From positions 62,001 to 126,000 of the forward strand of contig JAGXAM010000001.1 in assembly GCA_019075905.1 (NCBI GenBank): DNA of 64,000 nt, given 5' to 3'. Position 1 is the stretch's first letter; each line of letters starts with the position of its first letter. Below, one piece after another: positions 1-9,144 of the stretch. The position numbers and the translations under genes are program-made. This DNA comes from Hyphomicrobiales bacterium (lineage in GTDB: Bacteria; Pseudomonadota; Alphaproteobacteria; Rhizobiales; Beijerinckiaceae). The notes under the pieces are model-generated. The model saw only the letters and a program-made list of their open reading frames with translations. It searched no databases and was not told the origin of the DNA.

Positions 1-1868
1 GTAGTGCGGATGAACTTCGACTTGCCGCCGAGGCCGGCAACGTCCTCGGTGATCGAGCCGAGGATGCCATCACGCGGATCCTTGGGATTGTCGAGCGTGT
101 TGTAGGTCAGCGTTACGCCGCCGAGCGACGTCAGGGTGCGGCCCTGCGATTCCTTCACTGCCAGCGAGGCCTCGCCATTGGTCAGACAGTTGTTGGTGGC
201 CGTCGGCGGCGAGGGTGTCACGCCCGTGAGCGGCAAGGTACAATCATTGTAGGGCTGCGCCGCGGTATTCGGGATGTAGATTTGCGTCTCATACAGCGAA
301 TAATGCGGCGACACGCTCCACTGGTCGGTCAAGGGAATGCCGAGGCTGGTGGTGACGCCGGTTATGATCGTCTGGTAGGTCGAATAGACGTTGACGCTCT
401 GCTCCTTGCGGTAGACGTCGAGCGTGCCCGACATGCGGTAGCCAAGGAAATAGGGCTGCGTGAACGAAGCCTCATAAGCGCTGGAATATTGCCCGCGGCT
501 CACCGAGAGCTTCACGAACTGGCCGCGACCCAGAAAGTTCGAATCCGAGATCGAAGCGCTGGCAAGGAAGCCGTCGGTGGTCGAATAGCCGCCGCCGATG
601 GCAAAGGAGCCGGACGCCTTTTCGACGACATCGACATCGACAATCACCTTGTCGGGCGCAGAGCCCTGCACGGCAGTGATGGTCACTTTCTTGAAGAAGC
701 CCAACGCTTCGAGACGGCGCTTCGCCTGATCGATCAGAACCTGGTTATAGGCATCGCCCTCGCCGATATCGAACTCACGACGGATGACATAATCGCGGGT
801 CTTGTCATTGCCGCGGATCTGGATCTTCTCGATATAGGCCTTCTGGCCGGGATCGATGGCGAAATGCACCGCCACTGTGCGCGCTGCCGGATTGCGGTCA
901 CCCTGCGGGTGCACCTGCGCGAAAGGATAGCCGGCCTCATCGGCTGCGCGCGTCAGGTTCTCGGCCGTCTTCTGGATTTCATCGCCGTTGTAAATCTCGC
1001 CGGCGCTGACCAGCAGCTTGTTCTGCAAGGTGGCCGGCTGCAAGCCTGCGACATTGGAGACGACATTAACCGAGCCAATGCGGTACTGCGGGCCTTCCTG
1101 CATCGAAATGGTGATGATGTAGCCTTTTTTGGCCGCATCATAATGCACATCCGAGCCGGTGATGCGGAAATCGATATAGCCGTTCTTCAGATAATAACGG
1201 CGGATATGGTCCTCGTCGGTGGCCAGCTTGTCGGGATCATAGACGTCGCTGGTCTTGAGCCACGACAGGAAATTCATCTCGGTGGTCGACATGATGCCCC
1301 GCAACGTGCCGTCCGAGAACGCATGGTTGCCGACAAAATGGATTTCGCGAACGCCGGTCTTGTCGCCTTCCTTGATCTCGAAGACCACGTCAACGCGCCC
1401 GTCCGGCAGGTTGACGATGCGGTCGCTCACGGTCGCATCATTGTGGCCGCCATGGACATAGGCTTCCTTGATGGCGGCGACGTCGGCGGCAACCAGACCC
1501 GGATCAAAGGCACCGCCGGAGCGGGACTGGATCTGCGACTTGAGCTGCGCGTCCTTGATCTTGCTGTTGCCCTCGAAAGCTACATGATTGATGCGCTTGT
1601 TGTCGACGAGATTGACGACGAGGCGATTGCCCTCGCGGCGCACCGAGACATTGGCGAAGCGCCCGGTCGCGTAAAGCGCCTTGATGCCGGCATTGATCTG
1701 ATCAGGCGAGGTGCCCTGGAAATAGTTCTGGATGGAGGATGGCGCCGCATTGGTGGAGCCACGCACGATGACGGTCGTCGCCATGGCAAGACCCGAAAAC
1801 GCCAGACTGGCGACGAGGGCGCACATGACAAGGAGCAGACGTCTCAACACTCCGGCAACGAACGCCAT
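1..1868 (-). CDS. bamA: Outer membrane protein assembly factor BamA (C-terminus cut off by window edge)
   Basis: BamA is the outer-membrane insertase that folds beta-barrel proteins. About 622 residues are visible from an ATG at 1868. They begin with a signal peptide (VLRRLLLVMCALVASLAFSG, then LAMA), continue through POTRA repeats (for example RIVNLPDGRVDVVFEIKEGD and VEFAIDPG-like segments) and run into the barrel (IGGGYSTTDGFLASASISDS). The protein continues past position 1, so the end of the barrel is missing. In many Hyphomicrobiales bamA follows rseP; here the upstream neighbour is a dioxygenase gene 323 bp away, so bamA probably has its own promoter. The long plus-strand open frame over it is a codon-bias shadow. 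Confidence 0.95.
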   Translation of the reverse strand, partial: MAFVAGVLRRLLLVMCALVASLAFSGLAMATTVIVRGSTNAAPSSIQNYFQGTSPDQINAGIKALYATGRFANVSVRREGNRLVVNLVDNKRINHVAFEGNSKIKDAQLKSQIQSRSGGAFDPGLVAADVAAIKEAYVHGGHNDATVSDRIVNLPDGRVDVVFEIKEGDKTGVREIHFVGNHAFSDGTLRGIMSTTEMNFLSWLKTSDVYDPDKLATDEDHIRRYYLKNGYIDFRITGSDVHYDAAKKGYIITISMQEGPQYRIGSVNVVSNVAGLQPATLQNKLLVSAGEIYNGDEIQKTAENLTRAADEAGYPFAQVHPQGDRNPAARTVAVHFAIDPGQKAYIEKIQIRGNDKTRDYVIRREFDIGEGDAYNQVLIDQAKRRLEALGFFKKVTITAVQGSAPDKVIVDVDVVEKASGSFAIGGGYSTTDGFLASASISDSNFLGRGQFVKLSVSRGQYSSAYEASFTQPYFLGYRMSGTLDVYRKEQSVNVYSTYQTIITGVTTSLGIPLTDQWSVSPHYSLYETQIYIPNTAAQPYNDCTLPLTGVTPSPPTATNNCLTNGEASLAVKESQGRTLTSLGGVTLTYNTLDNPKDPRDGILGSITEDVAGLGGKSKFIRT

Positions 1869-2191
1869 GAATTTGTTTCCACTTTTACGGAAGCCCCCCC
1901 GCCCCTCGGCCTGGATCACTTCACCAATTCCAATCTTCGTCACCAGAGGCCGGAGCCGGGCTGGCGAACCCCTATCACGCCTTAACCTTCTACAAACTTT
2001 TGCTGTTCCTGCCAACACTCATTTGCCGCCAACGGTGGAATTTGGCAAGGCCGTTGCCGAAAAGCCACGCTTTTGCGTTCCAACAAGGTTAAGAATTTTT
2101 ATCTTATTTCGCATGATCGCCGCGTCCGCGCACCCTGCCCTTGCAGGTGCGCAGCGCTGGCGGGTCGAATCGTGATGGCGCGGGCCGCGCA
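1869..2191. other. Intergenic gap upstream of bamA, no gene seen
   Basis: This 323 bp gap separates bamA from the dioxygenase gene, both on the minus strand. It contains an AT-rich stretch around 2085-2115 that contrasts with the GC-rich flanks and is the likeliest place for a bamA promoter. I could not place -35 and -10 boxes with confidence. Open frames crossing it have no recognisable product. Confidence 0.5.
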
Positions 2192-2989
2192 TCACTGGAA
2201 GGCGTAGGCATCCATCATCAGCACGCCGAATTCATGCGAGCTGTGGACGCGCGTGCCCGTGGCGCCTTCGCCGGCCGCGCCAAAGGCGAAGGGCAAGGGC
2301 AGAAAATGATCCTCGCTCGGGTGATTTTCCCGGGCAAAGGGAGCGCGCTGGCGGTAGTGGGCGATTTCGTCGATCTCGCCCTTTGTGACGCGGGCCTCGA
2401 CCCAGGTGGCGAAATCCTTGACCCAGGCGGGCGCGGGCGCATCGGGCTTGTAGCCGCCACGGAAGAACTCGCCGAGATTATGGGTCAGGCTGCCGGAGCC
2501 GATGATCAGCACGCCTTCATCGCGCAGCGGCGCGAGGGCCTTGCCCATGGCGACGTGATGCGCCGCGCCGGCGCCGGTCTGGATCGCCACCTGCACCACC
2601 GGAATATCGGCATCGGGATAAAGCAGCTTCAACGGCACCCAGGTGCCGTGATCATAGCCACGCTTCGTCACTTCTGTGGCAGCAATGCCGGCGGCGCCGA
2701 GCAGGGCCACGGCACGGTGCGCAACATCGGGCGCGCCGGGCGCAGGATAGACCATTTGATACAGCTCGGGCTCGAAGCCGCCGAAATCATAAATCATGGC
2801 GGGATGCGCGTCGGCGCTGACCACCGGGGCACGGGTTTCAAAATGGGCACTGGCGACCAGGATCGCCTTGGGGCGCCCCAATTGCTTGCCATAGCTTTCG
2901 AGGAACAGCCTCGCCTCGCTGTTATGGAGCACCAGGTTGGGGGCGCCATGCGAGATGAACAGGGTCGGAAATCTGGGGGTAGCGGTCAT
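2192..2989 (-). CDS. DODA-type extradiol aromatic ring-opening dioxygenase (LigB/YgiD family)
   Basis: Starting at the ATG at 2989 the protein is 265 residues, the usual length for 4,5-DOPA-dioxygenase-like enzymes. Conserved metal-site motifs are present: SHGAPN near the N-terminus, ASAHFETR, GYDHGTWVPL and GSGSLTHNLGEF. Members cleave catecholic rings with an active-site metal, but the substrates of bacterial YgiD-type proteins are mostly unsettled. An in-frame N-terminal extension up to 3181 is possible but has no family similarity and overlaps the end of the DAHP synthase gene, so it was not used. Downstream is the gap before bamA. The family call is secure; the substrate is unknown. Confidence 0.88.
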   Translation of the reverse strand: MTATPRFPTLFISHGAPNLVLHNSEARLFLESYGKQLGRPKAILVASAHFETRAPVVSADAHPAMIYDFGGFEPELYQMVYPAPGAPDVAHRAVALLGAAGIAATEVTKRGYDHGTWVPLKLLYPDADIPVVQVAIQTGAGAAHHVAMGKALAPLRDEGVLIIGSGSLTHNLGEFFRGGYKPDAPAPAWVKDFATWVEARVTKGEIDEIAHYRQRAPFARENHPSEDHFLPLPFAFGAAGEGATGTRVHSSHEFGVLMMDAYAFQ

Positions 2990-3080
2990 GGATGCAAACC
3001 TTGGCTGAAGGGCGTTTTCCCGCTCTATATAATGAGCCGTCCCCGCCGCGTCGTTGCATGAATGCAAGGTTTCGCTTGTT

Positions 3081-4472
3081 TCATTCCGCCGCTGCAACGA
3101 TCGCCGGCACGGCACGCGCGGCCCGCTCGCGCTTGAGGCGCTCAGCCACCAGAAACGCCACCTCGATGGCCTGTTCGGCATTGAGGCGCGGGTCGCAATG
3201 GCTGTGGTAACGGTCGCTGAGCTCGGTATCGGATATCGAGCGGGCGCCGCCGGTGCATTCGGTGACGTTCTTGCCGGTCATTTCCAGATGCACGCCGCCG
3301 GCATAGGTGCCCTCGGCCTGGTGAACATCGAAAAACTGGCTGATTTCGGCGGTGATCTGCTCATAGGGCCGGGTCTTGTAGCCCGAAAGCGCCTTGACGG
3401 TATTGCCGTGCATCGGATCGCACGACCATACCACCACCTTGCCCTCGCGCTCGATGGCCCGAACCAGGCCGGGCAGATGCGCCTCGACCTTGCCGGCGCC
3501 AAAGCGGCAGATCAGCGTCAGGCGGCCCGGTTCATTCTCGGGATTGAGCGCATCGACCAGCCGCAGCAGGCCGTCCGGGGTCAGGGACGGGCCGCATTTG
3601 AGGCCAATCGGGTTCTTGATGCCGCGCATATATTCGACATGGGCATGATCGGGCTGGCGGGTGCGATCCCCCACCCAGAGCATGTGGCCGGAGGTCGCGT
3701 AAGGATCGCCCGTGGTCGAATCGATGCGGGTCAGCGCCTGCTCGAAGCCGAGCAGCAAGGCCTCGTGCGAGGTGTAAAAATCGGTGGCGCGCAATTCCTG
3801 ATGGGCCTCGGCATCGAGACCGATGGCTTTCATGAAGCCCAGGGTCTCGGTGATGCGGTCGGCCACTTCCTGATAGCGGCCCGATTGCGGGCTGTCCTTG
3901 ACGAAGCCCAGCATCCAGCGATGGGCGTTTTCGAGATTGGCATAGCCGCCTGTGGCAAAGGCGCGCAGCAGGTTGAGCGTGGCGGCCGACTGGCGATAGG
4001 CATCAATCTGGCGGCGCGGGTCGGGCTGGCGGCCCTCGCTGGTGAAGCTGATGTCATTGACGATATCGCCACGATAGGCCGGCAGGGTGACGCCATCGAC
4101 GGTCTCAAAATCCGACGAGCGCGGCTTGGCAAACTGGCCAGCGATGCGCCCGACCTTGATCACCGGCGAGGCGGCGGCAAAGGTGAGCACCACCGACATT
4201 TGCAGGAACACGCGGAAAAAATCGCGGATATTGTCGGCGGAATGTTCGGCAAAGCTCTCGGCGCAATCGCCGCCTTGCAGCAGGAAGGCCTCGCCGGCCG
4301 CAACCTTGGCCAGCGCCCGCTTCAGCTTGCGTGCCTCACCGGCAAAGACCAGCGGCGGAAAGCCGGCAAGCTGCGCCTCGACGGATTCGAGGGCGGCGCC
4401 ATCGGCGTAACCGGGCATCTGCGCTACCGGCTTGCTGCGCCAGGAACTGGGCGACCATGCCACGCTCTTCAT
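3081..4472 (-). CDS. aroG: Class II (plant-type) 3-deoxy-7-phosphoheptulonate synthase
   Basis: This 463-residue cytoplasmic enzyme condenses phosphoenolpyruvate and erythrose 4-phosphate, the first step of the shikimate pathway. Metal and substrate motifs of the class II family are all visible: [11 protein letters not shown] (metal-ligand Cys), [25 protein letters not shown] (His), [17 protein letters not shown] (Glu) and HCDPRLN (Asp). Length matches the family. The ATG at 4472 is the only reasonable start. Single-enzyme class II synthases are common in Hyphomicrobiales and are often the organism's only DAHP synthase; whether that holds here cannot be seen. Confidence 0.96.
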   Translation of the reverse strand: MKSVAWSPSSWRSKPVAQMPGYADGAALESVEAQLAGFPPLVFAGEARKLKRALAKVAAGEAFLLQGGDCAESFAEHSADNIRDFFRVFLQMSVVLTFAAASPVIKVGRIAGQFAKPRSSDFETVDGVTLPAYRGDIVNDISFTSEGRQPDPRRQIDAYRQSAATLNLLRAFATGGYANLENAHRWMLGFVKDSPQSGRYQEVADRITETLGFMKAIGLDAEAHQELRATDFYTSHEALLLGFEQALTRIDSTTGDPYATSGHMLWVGDRTRQPDHAHVEYMRGIKNPIGLKCGPSLTPDGLLRLVDALNPENEPGRLTLICRFGAGKVEAHLPGLVRAIEREGKVVVWSCDPMHGNTVKALSGYKTRPYEQITAEISQFFDVHQAEGTYAGGVHLEMTGKNVTECTGGARSISDTELSDRYHSHCDPRLNAEQAIEVAFLVAERLKRERAARAVPAIVAAAE

Positions 4473-4576
4473 GCCTCAACTCCTTGATCCTGAGCAATTC
4501 CCGGGCGGCGAGTGGCGCCGCGGCCCGCATTGCTGCAGGTTCCTATAGGCCGGGCGCGCAGATATTCCAACCGGAT

Positions 4577-5881
4577 TCACGCCGCCGCGCGATCGACCAG
4601 GGCATGACGCGCCTCTTCGAGCGCGAAGCGCAGGCCGGCCAGCGTCGCCGAATCGGGCGGGCGTTCCTCGATTTCAACGAGCAGGCGCGCCGCCAGCCGG
4701 TCGATTTCGGCACGCGCGGCTGCCACATCCTCGGGGCTGTGCGCGGCGGCGGCGCGGGCGCGGGCCTCGGCCATGTCGGCCAGAAGATCGCCGCTCGACG
4801 AGCGCTTCGAGCGGCGGGCATAGCCGATCATCGCCGCCAGGGCCGAGCCGATGCCGCCGAGGATCATCGCCCCGAGATAGAAAAAATCGCCATAGCGATC
4901 AAGAAAGCTCTTGTCGGTGTCGCCATACCAGGCGGCGGCGCCCAGTTGCACGGCGCGGATCGAGGTCTTGTCGCCATCGGGCTTGTCGATGCCGAGGGCG
5001 AGCGGCAGTTGCGCGACGATCTGCGGGCGCATGACAAAGAGGTTGCGGGTCAGGTCCGCCGCGAGGGTCTGGTCAAGATCGGCACGCGCTTCCAGCAGGG
5101 TCTCGACGCCGGGGGTGGTGATGTCCTCGCCTGGAACCTTGGCTTTGGCCGGAACAAAGCCTTCGGGAAGTTCGATCTTGCGGAAGGCCGGGTTGCGGGC
5201 GGCAAGCCCGCCAGCGCGGTTGACATCGACGAGATTGCCGCGACGAGGGCCGGGCGTCGCCAGATTTTGCAAAGCGGCAATGGTTTCAGGGCTTTGCAGC
5301 GGCGCCAGCAGCACCGCGACATCGATGCGCGCTGCGGTGAAATCACCCGCAGCCTGGCTCAGCGGCCCGCCGGAAAGGCGCAAATCGCCGGGGCGCAGCC
5401 CATATTGCGCCAGCGCGCTCGCCAACACGCCCCGGTTAGCGGCATCATCAGGATAAAGCCCGACCTTGCGTCCGGCCAGATTGCTGACGCTCTTGATGCT
5501 CTTGCCCGCGACGGCAAAAACCAGCAGCGCGTCGCGGTGCAGCACGGCAAGGGTTGCGGCCTTGCGGGCGGGCGCGCGATCCGACCTTGTGACATAAAGC
5601 TCGTCGCGACCGCTTTCCACCCCGGCCACGGCCGCCGCCTCGTCCTTGACCGCATCCACGCGCAGGCGCGGATGCATATGCTGGGCTTTCATCGCCGCAG
5701 CAAGGGCATTGACCAGCGGCATATCGGGGCTCGATTTCGCCACGGCGATTTGCAAAATCGCAGCCCTGCCGACCTGATGCCAAGTGTAATAGCCAAGGAT
5801 GCCGATGGCAGCGAGGCCGAGCAGCATGCCCATGGGCCATGACAGGGCGCCGGAAACCGAAGACAGCTTTCGTGCACGCAT
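4577..5881 (-). CDS. TAXI-family solute receptor, membrane-tethered at both ends
   Basis: From the ATG at 5881 the product is 434 residues. It has one N-terminal membrane segment (MGMLLGLAAIGILGYYTW) and then a periplasmic TAXI/NMT1-like binding fold (LQIAVAKSSPDMPLVNALAA, LAGRKVGLYPDDAANRG). A second membrane segment near residue 340 (FFYLGAMILGGIGSALAAMI) is followed by a basic stretch and a charged helical tail rich in Ala, Glu and Arg that should be cytoplasmic. Ordinary TAXI receptors are free or lipidated and work with TRAP permeases. No permease is encoded nearby, and the tail suggests a signalling or tethering role. The ligand is unknown. Confidence 0.8.
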   Translation of the reverse strand: MRARKLSSVSGALSWPMGMLLGLAAIGILGYYTWHQVGRAAILQIAVAKSSPDMPLVNALAAAMKAQHMHPRLRVDAVKDEAAAVAGVESGRDELYVTRSDRAPARKAATLAVLHRDALLVFAVAGKSIKSVSNLAGRKVGLYPDDAANRGVLASALAQYGLRPGDLRLSGGPLSQAAGDFTAARIDVAVLLAPLQSPETIAALQNLATPGPRRGNLVDVNRAGGLAARNPAFRKIELPEGFVPAKAKVPGEDITTPGVETLLEARADLDQTLAADLTRNLFVMRPQIVAQLPLALGIDKPDGDKTSIRAVQLGAAAWYGDTDKSFLDRYGDFFYLGAMILGGIGSALAAMIGYARRSKRSSSGDLLADMAEARARAAAAHSPEDVAAARAEIDRLAARLLVEIEERPPDSATLAGLRFALEEARHALVDRAAA

Positions 5882-5961
5882 GCCTGATCCCGTTTGCTCG
5901 CGCGTTGCGAAGGCTTTGTCGCAACGCGCCGGCGTCTTGGCAAGCCCCGGCGCGGGCCTGG

Positions 5962-6705
5962 CTACATCTTCAGGAAGATCACCAGTCGCACGAAGCGCAT
6001 GAAGGCTTCGATATGGCTGACGATGAAACCATCGACGCCACCGAAGACATGGCGGCGCAGGATGTAATATTTGAAGAACTGGGTCGGATATTCGAGCGGC
6101 AATCGCCACCACAGCCGGGACCGGCCCGGCTTGAGCTCCCTGGCCTGCATCTCGAAATAATTCAATTGCTTGCGCATCAATTGCGCCATCGAGGTGAAGG
6201 ATTGGTGCAGGGCCGGGGCGCGCAGCCAGATGACATCGGCGGTGGCGGGCACCTCATCATAGACGGTCGAGGCGTCGAAGCGGGTGACGCGCCGGTCATA
6301 GAGGCGGATGCAGGGGTTGTAATAGGCGAAGGGCGCCGGCTTGCTGCGGTTTTGATAGACCAGCATGACTTTCAGCCACATCGAATGGGCCGGCCAGGCC
6401 GGCGCGGCCTTCATCGCCTTGAGTTCGCCAATGAGCGCGTCCGACAGCCATTCATCGGCATCAAGGTTGAGAATGAAATCGTGGCTGGCCTGATCTTCGG
6501 CAAAGCGCTTCTGTGGGCCATAGCCGGGCCAGGGGTTGAAGATGACGCGGGCGCCGAGGCTTGTCGCCAGCGCCTGCGTGCCGTCGGTCGAGCCGGAATC
6601 GATCACCACCACTTCATCGGCAATGCCCTGCACCGACTTGATGGTGCGGGCGATGCGCGCCGCCTCGTTTTTGGCAATGATGGCGCAGGTGAGCTTTTCA
6701 GCCAT
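5962..6705 (-). CDS. Family 2 glycosyltransferase, LPS core type
   Basis: This 247-residue protein has the GT-A fold signature from the start: LTCAIIAKNEAARI, DEVVVIDSGSTDGT and the nucleotide-sugar/metal motif NLDADEW. It resembles WaaE/KdtX-like beta-1,4-glucosyltransferases that add a sugar to the lipopolysaccharide core at the inner membrane. A hydrophobic and basic C-terminal half (RLWWRLPLEYPTQFFKYYIL) fits membrane association. It starts at the ATG at 6705, 24 bp downstream of the cysS stop, so it may be co-transcribed with cysS. The acceptor sugar cannot be told from sequence. Confidence 0.88.
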   Translation of the reverse strand: MAEKLTCAIIAKNEAARIARTIKSVQGIADEVVVIDSGSTDGTQALATSLGARVIFNPWPGYGPQKRFAEDQASHDFILNLDADEWLSDALIGELKAMKAAPAWPAHSMWLKVMLVYQNRSKPAPFAYYNPCIRLYDRRVTRFDASTVYDEVPATADVIWLRAPALHQSFTSMAQLMRKQLNYFEMQARELKPGRSRLWWRLPLEYPTQFFKYYILRRHVFGGVDGFIVSHIEAFMRFVRLVIFLKM

Positions 6706-6729
6706 GGCAGCCCCCTGCCCGGCGCGCCA

Positions 6730-8094
6730 TCAAGGCTTGAGCTCCCACGATGTCGTTCCGTCCTTGTTGTCCTTGAGCGCGACGCCCATGACGAGCAACT
6801 CATCGCGGATGCGATCGGATTCCGCCCAATTCCGGGCGGCGCGGGCGGCATGGCGAAGCGCGATGTTGCTTTCGATGGCGGCGGCATCGACGCCGCGCGC
6901 GGCCAGCGCCTTCGCGCGCATAGCGCTGGCGCTGTCGCGCATGAGGCCAAGCAGATTGGCGGCGGCCTTGACCGCGGACGGGGCCGAAGCCCTGCCACCC
7001 GCATGCGCCAGGCGGTGGATGTCGTGCAGGGCCTGGGGCGTGTTGAGGTCATCGGCAAGGCTCGCAACCACCTGCGGGGGGACTTCGCCAGCCGGCGCGG
7101 CGTCGCCGACATGCGCGCTCCAGTCGGCCATGGTCTGCGCGCTTTCCTTCAGCGCCGCCATCGTCCAGTCGATGGGCTGGCGATAATGGGTCTTGAGCAT
7201 GGCATGGCGAACGACGTCGCCCGGCCAATCGGCCAGCACCTCGCGAATGGTGATGAAATTACCCTCGCTCTTGCTCATCTTGCGGCCTTCGACCTGCAGA
7301 AATCCGTTGTGCATGAAGATATTGGCCATGACCCTGGCGCCAAAGCCACAGCGCGACTGGGCGATTTCGTTCTCGTGATGCGGGAAGATCAGGTCGATGC
7401 CGCCGCCGTGGATGTCAAAGGTCTCGCCCAAATGCGCGGCGCTCATGGCCGAGCACTCGATGTGCCAGCCGGGGCGCCCGCGCCCCCAGGGCGAAGCCCA
7501 GCCCGGCTCATCGTCGCGAGCCGGTTTCCACAGCACGAAATCCATGTCGCTTTTCTTGAAGGGCGCGACCTCGACTCTGGCGCCGGCGATCATCTCGTCC
7601 AGCGGCCGGCGTGACAGCGCGCCATAATCCGGCATGGAGGGCACCGAAAACAGCACATGCCCGGAGGCGGCATAGGCATGGCCGCGCTCGACGAGTTTTT
7701 CGATCAGCGCCACCATGGCGTCAATATGCTCGGTCGCGCGCGGCTCGACGTCGGGGGCGAGGCAGCCGAGGGCGGCGACATCCTCGTGGAAGCGCTGCGC
7801 GGTGACCTCGGTCAGCTCGCGGATCGAAATGCCGCGCTCGCGCGCCCTGGCATTAATCTTGTCATCAACATCGGTGATGTTGCGCACGTAGCGGACATGA
7901 TTCGGGCCGAAGAGATGGCGCAGCAACCGGTAGAGCACATCAAAGACAATGACAGGGCGGGCATTGCCAATATGGGCATCATCGTAAACGGTCGGCCCGC
8001 AGACATAGAGGCGAACCATGCTGGAATCGATAGGCTGAAATGTGGTTTTTGCACGGCTGAGGGTGTTGTAGAATCGGGCTTGCATGTATGTCAC
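6730..8094 (-). CDS. cysS: Cysteinyl-tRNA synthetase
   Basis: This class I aminoacyl-tRNA synthetase charges tRNA-Cys. It shows the zinc-site Cys in YVCGPTVYD, the HIGH-like motif AHIGN, ECSAM and FPHHENE zinc ligands, and the KMSKS loop ([11 protein letters not shown]). The product is 454 residues from a GTG at 8094. That start has an AGGA about five bases upstream, whereas the in-frame ATG at 8085 would be 14 bases away. The protein is otherwise of normal length. It is divergently arranged with a small exported protein gene, leaving about 140 bp for both promoters. Confidence 0.95.
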   Translation of the reverse strand: MTYMQARFYNTLSRAKTTFQPIDSSMVRLYVCGPTVYDDAHIGNARPVIVFDVLYRLLRHLFGPNHVRYVRNITDVDDKINARARERGISIRELTEVTAQRFHEDVAALGCLAPDVEPRATEHIDAMVALIEKLVERGHAYAASGHVLFSVPSMPDYGALSRRPLDEMIAGARVEVAPFKKSDMDFVLWKPARDDEPGWASPWGRGRPGWHIECSAMSAAHLGETFDIHGGGIDLIFPHHENEIAQSRCGFGARVMANIFMHNGFLQVEGRKMSKSEGNFITIREVLADWPGDVVRHAMLKTHYRQPIDWTMAALKESAQTMADWSAHVGDAAPAGEVPPQVVASLADDLNTPQALHDIHRLAHAGGRASAPSAVKAAANLLGLMRDSASAMRAKALAARGVDAAAIESNIALRHAARAARNWAESDRIRDELLVMGVALKDNKDGTTSWELKP

Positions 8095-8234
8095 TCGCGT
8101 CCTGCCGCATGTTGATTCGCCATTTTCAACGTCATGGCTGGCTCATCGCCTTGCTTTACAGGGTTGTGATTTTTGTCCGCTTAACATGTTTTTCATCTGA
8201 TTTCCCTAGTGTCACGAACTTATTGGTAAGGTTG

Positions 8235-8624
8235 ATGAGCGTGCGTGCTGTTATGAAATTATCTGTTCTTCCCTGGAAATTTGGTCATCTGTCGGCTTCC
8301 CTCGTGCTGAGCGTCGCAACTTTTGCGACCGTGCCAGGGCTGTCGCAGGCGGCGCCGCTGAAGCGCGCGCCAGCACCCGCCGGCAAGACGATTGCCTATC
8401 TGCTGCCGATTGACGAAGGCTATGGCCTCAGCGATTGCCTGGCACGCGGTCATCGCTGCGCGTTCCGGGTCGCCAATGCCTGGTGCAAGGCTCACGGCAG
8501 GGGCGCGGCGGTCAGTGTCGGCAAGGCCGACGACGTCACCGGTTCCATTGCCGGACAACATCGTCCCCTGCATTTGGTCAGTGTTCCCGCACGCCACAGC
8601 GTCGTGGTGACCTGCCGCCTGTAA
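8235..8624 (+). CDS. Small exported protein of unknown function
   Basis: From the ATG at 8235 (preceded by GTAAGGTTG) the product is 129 residues. It has a signal peptide ending near LSQAAP and a mature domain with three Cys (LSDCLARGHRCAFRV, NAWCKAHG) followed by VTGSI. Similar small secreted proteins with the pattern LP-DEGYG, Cys and AWC-AHG recur in Hyphomicrobiales, from memory, but have no known function. The cysteines could form periplasmic disulfides. A longer in-frame upstream start overlaps cysS and was not chosen. Confidence 0.72.
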   Translation: MSVRAVMKLSVLPWKFGHLSASLVLSVATFATVPGLSQAAPLKRAPAPAGKTIAYLLPIDEGYGLSDCLARGHRCAFRVANAWCKAHGRGAAVSVGKADDVTGSIAGQHRPLHLVSVPARHSVVVTCRL

Positions 8625-8676
8625 GGTCGCAGGGACGAAGACGCACCCGGCCCTGCAACAGGCTTTGCCCTGACTG

Positions 8677-8700
8677 AAAAGGGCCGCTCCGCGGCGGCCC
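8677..8700 (-). terminator. Rho-independent terminator of rpsP
   Basis: On the minus strand, just past the rpsP stop, a 7-bp perfect stem (8694-8700 with 8681-8687, GGGCCGC and its complement) with a 6-base loop is followed by four T residues (8680-8677). The plus-strand reading has no T-run, so it serves the ffh-rpsP direction. Confidence 0.8.
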
Positions 8701-8709
8701 CTTCAAGCT

Positions 8710-9069
8710 TCATTCCGCAGGTGCGGCAGCTGCCTCAGCGGCCTTGGCGGCAGCGGCGGCGCGCTCCTGCGCCTTTTTCTTCGGCTTGGCCTTTTCGGGG
8801 TTGTTATGGGCGGCACGCTCGCCGACACCAAGGCCCACCAGCAGGCGCAGCACGCGGTCGGTCGGCTGTGCGCCCTTGGCGATCCAGCTCTTGGCGCTGT
8901 CGATATCCATGACGACGCGGGTCGCATCATCCTTCTTCTTCAGCGGATCAAAGGTGCCGAGCTTCTCGATGAAGCGGCCGTCGCGCGGCATGCGCGCATC
9001 GGCAACGACGATGGAATAATGCGGGCGCTTCTTGGCACCCCCGCGCGAGAGACGAATTTTCAGAGACAT
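8710..9069 (-). CDS. rpsP: 30S ribosomal protein S16
   Basis: The 119-residue product begins [18 protein letters not shown], the diagnostic S16 N-terminus, and continues with [20 protein letters not shown] and the KPTDRV-like segment [10 protein letters not shown]. The C-terminal tail is a low-complexity Lys/Ala/Glu run (from about residue 93), longer than in E. coli S16 but usual in alphaproteobacteria. It is essential for 30S body assembly. It lies 75 bp downstream of ffh on the same strand, the conserved ffh-rpsP order, and ends in a strong terminator. The usual followers rimM and trmD are not adjacent here. Confidence 0.97.
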   Translation of the reverse strand: MSLKIRLSRGGAKKRPHYSIVVADARMPRDGRFIEKLGTFDPLKKKDDATRVVMDIDSAKSWIAKGAQPTDRVLRLLVGLGVGERAAHNNPEKAKPKKKAQERAAAAAKAAEAAAAPAE

Positions 9070-9144
9070 GGACTTCTAGCCTTTCCGTTTTACACTACCC
9101 GATGATCACGAGCGCCGGGCTTCGGGAGAGCCACAGCGCCAAAC

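Noticed and set aside
282-1985. A 567-codon plus-strand open frame at the left edge
   Set aside because: It is the reverse shadow of bamA, whose signal peptide and POTRA repeats are clear on the minus strand.
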